From contig CM031626.1 in NCBI GenBank assembly GCA_018398815.1, positions 42,338,174 to 42,402,173 of the forward strand: a DNA stretch of 64,000 bases, written 5' to 3'. The notes under the pieces are model-generated. The model did no database searches, had not been told where the DNA came from, and saw only the letters and a program-made list of their open reading frames with translations. Below are positions 55,491 to 64,000 of this stretch, piece by piece. This stretch comes from Conus ventricosus. Taxonomy: Eukaryota > Mollusca > Gastropoda > Neogastropoda > Conidae. Within the stretch, counting starts at the first letter, position 1; the number at the start of each line of letters is the position of its first letter. A program made the translations under genes and the position numbers.

Positions 55491-55964
55491 CGTCAGCCGA
55501 CCAGCAACTGAAATCACCTGAGTTCACAAGTTCACAAGAAACCAGAGCTGAGAGAGTGCCAGACGATGGCCCTCAAATGGAACCAGACCCACTATTGCCA
55601 CGAAGTATGCAGACTTCAGTCTGCAGGTACATCCTGTCTTCTGGGGCCTCTGGCCAATTGGACGTTAAACTCTGACTGACGTGACGCCAGTTTACAACCA
55701 GGCTACTATCACCAGCATTTGATCTGACTTCGGCACCCTAACACGATCACGGAGTCGGAGGCTAAGATTAAGATTAACGTCCTACTGGCTGAAGCCCTTA
55801 AAGACAGGGTATCCACACAAACCTATGTCTGTATGTTTGGTGGCAGGTCTGGTCGTTGGCAGGAGTCATGGGTTTGGCTCCGGATGGGGCTGTCATCGCT
55901 TGTTCTCTGGCTTCTGGTTCCGGGTGAACTGGAGTTGGTGGCGTTGGTCGGCCGACTGTGGGCG
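55491..55964. other. Spacer between inverted arms
   Basis: About 475 bp without recognised content, including the retained-looking phrase AGATTAAGATTAACGTCCTA at 55766. Confidence 0.5.
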
Positions 55965-56169
55965 TCAGATTTCTTCACCTCTTCCCCACAAGAGCCTTGT
56001 CTTCAGGGCCACACCATGCGGTCTAATTCTTGCTGGGGGAAATCGCTGGAAGGCTGCACAAAATTCTGAAGACTGACAGAAAAGTCGCTGACTATGGCCT
56101 AGAGGGCAATTTTCCAGCCCAACCCCGAGAGGGTACCCCCTCCTTTCTCCCTCCACACACACACACACA

Positions 56170-56221
<52 letters not shown>

Positions 56222-56465
56222 ACACACACACACACGCAAACACACACAAATGGTATCCCAGATTACGGTAATCGCAGTCAGGCAGCGCTCCATCGACGAT
56301 CTCCCTACTTCTCCAGGAGCTGTCCCCCCGGTGACACAGGCTAGACCCGCCGTCAACCATACGGCTGGAAGGTTCGCTCGCCGCCTGACACTGACCTCTC
56401 ACAGCAGTGTCCATCGAGAAAGATCTTCCACCTCTCCCTCGGCGCTCTTGCAGGGAACTGACGGT
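55965..56465 (-). repeat. Inverted repeat pair, right arm
   Basis: Complement of the left arm with roughly 75-80% identity by eye, expanded by a (CA)n tract at 56153-56248 that sits within the arm. The minus frame 55965-56489 remains open across both flanks of the CA tract. Confidence 0.8.
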
Positions 56466-57083
56466 ACGGTCTTTGATCTGTTTCTTCAAGATTGGACTTT
56501 GTCACGGGACACTGAGCCGTGCATACCTCCCTACCAGTCCCAAAGCTAGTGCAAAGTTACGGACAACCACAAAACGCAGCAAACCCAGAACAATGGATAC
56601 ACGCCTATATCTACACGCGGCACACGACAAATAAAACGTAAACTACATCCACCTAGACAACACACATCTGCCTACAAACCATTATGTAATATCCCAGTGA
56701 AAAAAAAAGAACACTTCCTTAGTCTGACATCACATCCATTGAATGTGACCAAAATAGATAATAGAGTTTTTGAATAATGAACATGAACCTGCCACACATT
56801 CAGCAAGATTGTTACAACATTTCCGCTGAAAATGAACGCCTATAAGTCGCCGTTCAAGAATTGATCACTTTCTCTCAATTAATATGTTTTCATAGAATGT
56901 TACATTTCTGGTGATGTAAACGTGGGCATTTCGCACTTCAAATATCCTATTACCCGGAAAACGTACATGGAAATTATCATTTTTTCAGTCAGAAACGACT
57001 ATTACTTCCCCAACCGGACCATAGACACTGTGCAATTACCGTTCTTGAATAGGTGGACAAAGCTCTGCGCAATCCACAGCACG

Positions 57084-57084
<1 letters not shown>
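56466..57084. other. No gene recognised
   Basis: Unique AT-rich sequence. Confidence 0.5.
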
Positions 57085-57175
<91 letters not shown>

Positions 57176-57200
57176 TATATGTATATATATATATACACAC
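57085..57200. repeat. (CT)n followed by (AT)n microsatellite
   Basis: About 50 bp of CT then about 60 bp of AT/TA, ending in ACACACA. Confidence 0.95.
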
Positions 57201-57461
57201 ACAATAAACTAATAAATTCCAAGGATAAATAACCAAGCACCATCCAGCAACTTACTGAGCAGCTTGGTGTTGCAATGACTGCAAGAAATATTCAACTATA
57301 CACAAAGCTTGCTCTTATGTCTTAGGTTAAAGAAATAGGGGGAGATAAGCATTCCTATCTGCAGTGGTAGATAATTCTGCCTAGCTAACAGTATGTGCTT
57401 GAGAGGGTGAATGGGGACACTCCAACAGACACAGAAAAGGAAGGCTCAGCAGAGTACTGAC

Positions 57462-57676
57462 CTCTCTTCCAGCTCTATTCTGGTCACTCTGGGTAGCTGG
57501 GTAGAGACCACGTACTTGGGAGTAGACTCTGGTTTGCGGGATTCCATGTCAGACGGCGGCAGGTGCCCGTTTGTTTGCTCGTGGAAACTCTGCAGGTACT
57601 TGTTGTACCACCTTGGATGCCAGCTATCACTGATAGTTATCAGACAACCTCGACCTCCTTCCCACAGTTTGAGCAT
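57462..57676 (-). CDS. Coding-like exon of an unidentified gene
   Basis: Bounded by acceptor acctgccgcag|ATGCTC and donor GAAGAGAG|gtcagt; 215 nt, ending in phase 2. It encodes MLKLWEGGRGCLITISDSWH, then WYNKYLQSFHEQTNG and STPKYVVSTQLPRVTRIELE. Codon choice looks coding (many C/G third positions) unlike the AT-rich flanks. It does not fit in phase before the first visible Dixin exon, so it more likely belongs to another minus-strand gene. No domain recognised. Confidence 0.4.
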
Positions 57677-58610
57677 CTGCGGCAGGTGGGGGCTGTATTG
57701 CTAATCGGTCGATTACCCATCTCTCCGCCACGCTCAAAGTTCTTTTCGTCTAAAGCACTTAAAATGGCCTTTGTGAAAGATTTCGCTCCCTTGACAATTT
57801 TACAGAATGAAGTTGAAATTGTATTAACAAAAAAAAAAAACAAAAAAAAAACAACTTTGAGCCCAATGCAAAAGATAAAGAAATAACATAAGATATTATA
57901 TATACAACAAATAATTAAATAAATCGTCTTTCTTTGTCTCCGAGATGTGGCTTGTACATGATGTTTGCCTGTTGTGACACCACTGATTATTGTCCACGGT
58001 AAGTAAGATGTTGCCCTCTTCCATCTATTCAATAGAGACAGTACACATCAGTCTAATACATAATGTAGAGTACAGCAGTGTTTCCTCCAGCAGGTTGCCT
58101 CGTGCCTATCTAAATACACGAAGGAACTAATACCGAGATTCCAAGGCGATAACCTTGTGCGCGCCAGTGTATAAGAAACCACAGGATAAAGCACCATCGC
58201 CCGAGCAAAGTAATAGAAAAACCACACACACAAAAGCTGTTGAAATGACTACTGACTTTTCCTAATCCTCTTCGGTGCAGTTAGGATTTATTTGCAGTTC
58301 GAACAGCTGTCTGTTCTCTCTGCAGACTAGGCTATAGAATAACCAGGACAGGAACAAAGTAACTGTGTAAAGCCACAGACACACACACAACAATTTTCGT
58401 TTTGTTTTTATAGAAATTAATTGAAATCAGTAATCGCTTTACAAAATTCACTACAATGAAATCGGGCTTCAACTGTAGCTTGTACATCACCTGTTCTCTG
58501 AGGAAGAATGAAGATTGGTTCGAAGTGAAGATGGAGCCTTTTATTGCTGATACACTCCTCAATCAGAAGAGAGAGCACTCTGCAAAGACATTGGATGCAT
58601 TCCAAAAAGC
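57677..58610. other. No gene recognised
   Basis: A-rich patches at 57828-57850; the frame at 58456-58665 runs into the LINE remnant and is not a separate gene that I can support. Confidence 0.5.
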
Positions 58611-60200
58611 TTGCAACAATGCCCTGCAGACCACACCCGTACATGTGCTAATGAGTACTGGCTGAACCTGTGCCAAAGTTTCCTGATCTCCGCTGACCGT
58701 GGCATCATCCGCGCCATCTGTGAGGGCATGAAGAAAGCATTCAGTCCTAGCGCCATCAAGATCACTCCTCTAAAATCTACCCTGGGGGATGTCATCACCG
58801 ACCACAGCAAACAGACAGAGAGATGCACGGAGGACTATCAAGAGCTGTACCCCAGGAAGAACTGTCACCCACACAGCCATCGAGAACACCACCACCTTGC
58901 CCGCCATGGAGGAGCTGAACGCCCCACCCACCATCGAGGAACTCAGCAAGGCCATCAACTTGCCAGCCTGCGGTAAAGTGATGGCATACTGCCAGAAGTC
59001 ATCAAAGCCGGCAAGGAAAGTTCTCGCCTCACGCGCTTCCATCAGCTTCTGCCGCAGTGTTGGAAGGAAGGGACCATGTCCCAGGATGTGCGCGATGCAC
59101 ACATCATCCCACTATACATGAACAAAGGGGACCACAGCAATCTCAACAAATATTGCGGAATATCCCTCCTCAGCATTGTTGCCCGCATCATCCTCAACAG
59201 GCTGCAGCTTCTCGCTGAATGAGTGTGCCCAGAGGCACAATGCGGCTTCAGAGCCGCGACGATTGACATGATATTCTCCCTGAGGCAGCAACAAGAGAAG
59301 TACCGTGAGCACAGACGACCTTTGTTCATTGTCTTTATCGACCTGACCAAGGCGTTCGATTTGGTCAGTAGGTCAGGCCTCTTCACCCTACTAAACTGGT
59401 TTGAATGTCCCCACAAGTTCCTAAAGAAGATCACGTCCTTCAATGACAACATGAATGCCACTGTCCTGTACGACGGTTCATCTTCGGACCCCTTCCCAAT
59501 CGAGAGCGGTGTCAAACAAGGGTACGTGCTTGCTTTGACACTCTTCTCCCTGCTGCTGTACTAAGCCTTCCAACAGTCTGAAGACGGCATCTTCCTCCAC
59601 ACCAGGAGTGACGGAGGTCTCTTCAACCTGGCAGCCTCCGAGCAAAGACGAAGGTGCAGAAAGTCCTTATCATGGAGATGCTGTTTGCTGATGACTCCGC
59701 CCTCACTGCCCACACCATGGAAGCGCTACAACGGCTCATCACCTGCTTCGCTGATGGCGCACTGAGTTCGGCCTCACAATCAGCCTAAAGAAGACGAACA
59801 TCATGGGTCATAACGTCAGCAGCACTCCCCACATTTCCATCGCGATCACACCCTTGAAGTGGTCAACGACTTTATTTACCTGGGCTCCACCATCTCCAGC
59901 AACCTCTCTTTGGATGCCACACTGAAAGCACAGATCGGCAAAGCAGCAACAGCGATTGCCCGTCTAGTGAAGGTAGTCTGGGACAATTTTTTCGCCATGC
60001 TGACACAGAAATCGCCAGTGCTGGCTTGGCCATGTCAACCGCATGGACGACGGTCGCATCCCAAAGGACATGCTGTACGGTGAGCTGGCTACAGGCTCCA
60101 GACCCACAGGATGGCCTGCCCTACGCTACAAGGACGTATGGAAGTGTGACCTGAGGGCAGGCAGCCTCGACGCAGCAGACCTGGACACATGCCTTCCCGG
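58611..60200 (+). pseudogene. Degenerate LINE (non-LTR retrotransposon) reverse transcriptase
   Basis: Pieces appear in order but in changing frames: ANEYWLNLCQSFLISADRG and KITPLKSTLGDVITD (58640-58800), the RT core with AQCGFRAATIDMIFSLRQQ, LFIVFIDLTKAFDLVSR and SGVKQGYVLALTLF (59223-59564), MLFADDSA (about 59676), NDFIYLGSTISSNLSLD (59860), then GRIPKDMLYGELATGSRPTG (about 60045). The polymerase YADD-type motif is FADD. At least six frame changes, a stop at 59219 and an internal deletion near 59990 show the copy is dead. Endonuclease not seen; clade not assigned with certainty. Confidence 0.88.
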
Positions 60201-60806
60201 TCGGAATATTTGAGAGAACTTCTTCAGCCTTGCGTCTTCCCTTCAGTCTCCTTCATTGCAAGGCTCATTGGTGCAACACAACAGGACCGGCGTTTCTTCT
60301 CTCCCAGTCTTTAGAGTTTTTTTCATTCCTGGCGACGAGTGGTTTCCCCGCTGGACCAGCACGGAACCTGTGTCTTTGTACTGGCTGGTTTCCATACACC
60401 TGTTGCCGCTCGTGCGAATGTTGGCCGGCTTCAACACGGTGCTCGGTATTTTCTCTTCAGTGCGATGGTCGGCCAGTTTTGGCAAGAGTGGTGACCGATG
60501 CTCCTTGCTCTGCCGGTTCATTCCGGTCCCGGGTGTGGCATAGACAGGCCAGCATCTCCCACCAGCATGCTCTTCTTCCCCTATCCCCGGGCAAGCAATT
60601 TGGGGAGAGCGACTGTCTTCATATTCCTCATGCGGTCACAGAGAAGGAGCGAGCACCCATGTGAGGGGCGATGGCTTGGAGCACGACCTGACCGTCATCA
60701 CTCCAAGGAGGGTTTACTGGTGATAGTGGGTGATCCCCGGGTAACGTGAGCAAGGAGAACAGGTTGCACTCAAACCAGTATCGAGATATGCGTGGTATGG
60801 ATGCGT
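60201..60806. other. No gene recognised
   Basis: GC-richer sequence downstream of the LINE remnant, possibly its 3' region or another decayed element; plus frame 60230-60664 has no known product. Confidence 0.4.
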
Positions 60807-61053
60807 GAGAACGGGAGTCGGACGAGCGAGAGGATTGTGATCATTCTGATGAAGATATTGATGGTTATTTTGGTGATGAAGACATTTCTTCTTCTGAGTT
60901 CACTCTCGCGTGTTCTGCAACCGATAACACTTGGTCAGTTATCGCTAGCACTCTTTGTGAGTCCAGTTTCAATTCTCCTGCCCCCGCCTATCCGAAGACT
61001 AGGTTTTCGTTCCTCGGTTATTTCAAAAGGTGGGGCAGTATTGTGAATTCATG
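60807..61053 (+). pseudogene. Acidic open frame, possible transposon N-terminus
   Basis: Without an ATG, the frame reads ESDEREDCDHSDEDIDGYFG then DEDISSSEFTLACSATDNTW and ends at TGA 61051. Such acidic Ser/Asp/Glu leaders are common at the start of transposase or gag-like proteins of animal elements. No catalytic domain follows. Confidence 0.3.
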
Positions 61054-61194
61054 AATGTTGCTCTTCTCAACTTCCCATTCTGCTCATTACAGTGTGCCAT
61101 CGGTTTAAGCTTTTCTCCGGAAAACATTCCAATTAGCAAGAAACTCTAACAACTACCGGATTTACACAGGTCACTCAGCTAGGAATAGCACTTT

Positions 61195-61640
61195 ACTTGG
61201 AGCTTTTGACAGACCTCCGTCTGTCTTCTTCAGCGCTGGTGTGGCTACTGGGTTAACTGGCGTTCAGTGTACACAACCACGGGTCATGTGACTGAACGAT
61301 GAGGGTGTTGTACACCGATGGCAAGGTGTGTCTGCTCCGGTCCCGGTTGAGTGTGGGGTTGTTGGCGGCAATATGTATGGCCTCCTTCACCCCACGCTGA
61401 AACCATCTATTGTCACGGTCGAGAACGCTGATGTTTTCATAATCGAACTGATGTTGCTGGGCGTGTAGGTGGGCGCCTACTGGTGATGATTCCCTTTTGT
61501 GTTCTGTCAAGCGTTTTCGAAGATTTCTCTCAGTTTCCCCGACATAGTTTTCTTCACAGTCACGACAGTCTATTGGTAGATCACTCCAGACTTGTCCAGT
61601 TTGTCAGTTTTGTCCTTGGGGGCGACCAGCTGGAAACTCT
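61195..61640 (-). pseudogene. Penelope-like element remnant: GIY-YIG end and hammerhead-like motif
   Basis: Minus frames give VAPKDKTDKLDKSGVIYQ, then after a frameshift DCRDCEENYVGETERNLRKR, LTEHKRESSPVGAHL, FDYENISVLDRDNRWFQRGV and KEAIHIAANNPTLNRDRSR, stop at 61253. This is the C-terminal GIY-YIG endonuclease region (YVGET, R.R.TEH) of Penelope-like elements. Just beyond the stop the minus strand has CTGAAGA-AGACAGAC-GGAG-GTCTGTC-AAAAG (about 61201-61236), a hammerhead-like arrangement with a 7-bp stem. The RT domain is not seen. Confidence 0.72.
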
Positions 61641-63079
61641 ATCTTCTTTTCAGACGGAACATTCTGATCCGGATGCCCGTTACCTGCCGTTTACGGCTCC
61701 ATCTCGTGTGGACATGTTTCTGATTGTTTTACCCATCTGTGCTGTGAGCTTTTTGGCGGGATTAGACAGTCGTATTAACGCTGTTTAACGCTGACATTTA
61801 CCGGGAATTCACAAGAATAAGCTCTTTTCTCACCGAGTCGGATGGTTTTTCGTTTATGGAGAACATTTATATTTGAGGGGACTAACTACCGTCTTGTTGT
61901 CAATTCTGCAGACGACTCATGTTGTAATGGCCTCTCGTTTGGGAAATCCCACAGTAATGACTTTGATCGTAATCTTGTTGATTTCGACCAGTTTTCTTCT
62001 CCTGCTGACTATTCTTCTCTTTTGGCATTCTGTTTTCATGGTGGCGGTTTCGTTTGTATGAACTAATGTATGATGATTTCAGAAATTGAGGAAAGAACAT
62101 GGAGTTTTATTTATTTATTTATTTATTTATTTTGAACTTCTCTCTGGTGCCCTTTGGCCGTTCGGGAATTCCCCTTCCGCGATCTCCTGGAGTTTTGAGG
62201 GGAAGAAGAAGAAGATAAAAAGAAGAAACAAAAAGAGAAAAGAGGAAAACAAAACAAAACAAAAAGAAAGGACCTTAAGGATTTCCCTTTGGCTCCCCAG
62301 TTGATGGTCCTCACAGTTGGACCAGGTCCTGACCACAGACATAGAAAAAGGGGTCCTGACACAAAAACCCATCCATGTCTGCGTCCCCTCAGTGACGGCT
62401 TCTTTTCCCTTGGCAGGTGACTTAGGCAGAGCACACTTCCTTGTTCATCAGTTTCGTAGTCTTCAGTTCTATGTGCCAAGGAACTGGAGATTGTCCACTA
62501 TCGACTCTCTTCAGGTTGACATTAGTGTTCCAAGCATTATCCCGTCAACCACGGCCGGTCTTCGCAACCTCACATAACAGGGGTGTTTCTATGATGCAGT
62601 CTTTTGCAGGACGATCAGGTATAATATAGGCTATACCGTCTCTCCCATAGAAATCATTTAGTCCGGTGCTAGTGCGGAGAAGTCAATGGCTTCTTTCGTG
62701 TTTTGTTTGTTTGTTTGTTTTTCTCATCTGAGCAATCTTCATTAAAAAATTAAAAAAAAAAAGAGGAGGAAAGGCCGGACAAGATCTCTTCTCGCAGTTG
62801 TTTATGGTGGAGAAGCACCTCATGGGGTGGATTTCAAGTGGTACGGCTGCCATGAAGCCTTAGGGCAGAGAAGACCCTGTCCTGGACACAACGTCTTCTG
62901 CTTCTCAGGACGCCTTCCCACACGTTCATCTCATCTTGGGATGCACTTCAAGACCGATCGACCTGGTGTCTTCCAGCGCCAAGAGCGGGAAAGGTCTTTA
63001 ATGCCTTCGCCCAGTCCCTTGTACAAGTCTGCAGCATCCAGACTGTGCACTGTGTTGTAATCCGTGCTGACTGTCACCT
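61641..63079. other. Decayed repeat-like sequence, no gene supported
   Basis: Short frames at 61483-62066, 62317-62577 and 62827-63060 show no certain product; a decayed retroelement is possible. (TTTA)n at 62106-62131 and purine-rich tract at 62200-62270. Confidence 0.4.
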
Positions 63080-63178
63080 TTTTTTGTTTTTTGTTGTTGT
63101 TGCTGCTGTTGTTGTTGTTGTTGCTGTTGTTGTTGTTGTTGTTGTTGTTGCTGTTGTTGTTGTTGTTGCTGTTTGTTC
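63080..63178. repeat. (TTG)n/(TGC)n trinucleotide repeat
   Basis: About 30 triplets of GTT with GCT interruptions; minus frame is poly-Gln but has no gene context. Confidence 0.95.
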
Positions 63179-63223
63179 ATGAAAAACGTCAGTGTGTGTT
63201 GTTTATGTGGGTGCTTCGCACGT

Positions 63224-63225
<2 letters not shown>

Positions 63226-63256
<31 letters not shown>

Positions 63257-63268
63257 ACCACACACACA

Positions 63269-63314
<46 letters not shown>

Positions 63315-63640
63315 ACACACACAACACACAAATGCACACACTTGCACACACGCGTGCGCGCGCACATGTACACGTACATGCACACGCGAGCGCGCACACA
63401 CACACACGCACACACGCGCGCGCACACACACACACACCACACACACACACACACACACATGGACATATACACGCTTCCGTGCGCACGCACACACACATAC
63501 ACACACACACACACGCGCGCCGCGCGCACACACATATACACAACATACACATATACACACATGCACATACACCACACACACACACACACACACACACCAC
63601 ACACACACACACACTCACGCACATGTGTGTGCACTCACAT
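63226..63640. repeat. (CT)n then (CA)n microsatellite with CGCG patches
   Basis: CT repeats to 63254, then CA repeats to 63620 interrupted by CGCGCG clusters at 63350-63420 and 63513-63528. Confidence 0.95.
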
Positions 63641-63834
63641 GCATAAGCACATGCACATGCAGGCACAGCAGAAATCGGACTGACTTTGGGAACTGTCCAC
63701 CTGTCCATTCCACGCCTGCCTTGTCATGTCACTCAGCCTCCGCCACAACAGGACAGGCAGGAAAGGGTCCACATGGCTTGTGTCAAATGTTCATTGAATG
63801 AGAATCTAAAAGTAACTGTCATTACATGTGCTTA

Positions 63835-64000
63835 GATTCCTGCCTGCATTCGCCTCACTTTGCAGCTGTCCATTGAATCACCTTCTTCTGTGAATTAACG
63901 ACCAGCTGATTTTCATACTGCAGTCATTGAATCAGCTTCTTCTGTGAATTAACACATGATCAGCTTTTTATTAATCATTGAATACTTCTTTCAGCAGCTA
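63835..64000. repeat. Short tandem repeat running off the right edge
   Basis: CATTGAATCA.CTTCTTCTGTGAATTAAC and GA.CAGCT...T recur at 63871, 63926 and 63977 with about 52-55-bp spacing. Confidence 0.8.

Noticed and set aside
60807..63060. Complete DIRS or other retrotransposon
   Set aside because: Only scattered short frames; no reverse transcriptase, recombinase or terminal repeats were found by eye.

Overview
The window is from an animal nuclear genome, most likely a gastropod or other lophotrochozoan mollusc. Evidence: short exons with GT/AG junctions scattered over tens of kilobases, several tRNA-derived SINE families, LINE, Penelope-like and piggyBac-like remnants, very many (CA)n/(GT)n tracts and large minisatellites. 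Nothing prokaryotic is present. The taxonomic call rests on general repeat style and the look of the coding segments, not on a search.

The one confidently recognised gene is Dixin (DIXDC1/Ccd1), a DIX-domain regulator of Wnt/beta-catenin signalling. It lies on the minus strand. Fifteen exons run from 42599 down to 81 and their reading phases join correctly from one to the next: three exons for the calponin-homology (CH) domain (42474-42599, 38514-38628, 34934-35085), a polar linker (31443-31638), seven short coiled-coil or linker exons (30081-30190 to 11684-11788), two linker exons (9922-10158, 8821-8905) and two exons of the DIX domain (6828-6930, 81-194). The initiator exon is not identified and the last part of DIX lies beyond the left edge. 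The last visible exon carries two apparent one-base insertions that break the expected DIX frame, and exon 4 has a duplicated 3' end and splice donor.

Almost all the rest of 1-42600 is intron, filled with tandem repeats: two 83-bp arrays (634-1389, 1671-2331), a 47-bp array (3658-5421), a 60-bp array (8280-8815), a 46-bp array starting with TTAACCC (12290-12665), a 5-kb compound minisatellite with 99, 51, 22 and 48-bp units (15990-21058) interrupted by a piggyBac-like insertion, a hairpin-rich 76-bp array (35185-35885) and a 31-bp array (37586-38152). Mobile DNA includes three tRNA-SINE families, three TTAA-flanked piggyBac-like elements, LINE 3' ends, and a foldback element (10948-11290) whose halves carry a hammerhead-like motif also seen at 580, 27482 and beside a Penelope-like GIY-YIG remnant near 61200.

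To the right of the CH exon (42600-64000) the content changes to decayed mobile or multicopy genes: a possible small two-exon plus-strand gene (45662-46874), a broken copy of a large invertebrate multicopy gene family (49723-52929, minus), an inverted pair of about 450-bp repeats (55050-56465), an unassigned coding-like exon (57462-57676, minus), a degenerate LINE reverse transcriptase (58611-60200, plus) and the Penelope-like remnant (61195-61640, minus), separated by long (GT)n/(CA)n tracts.
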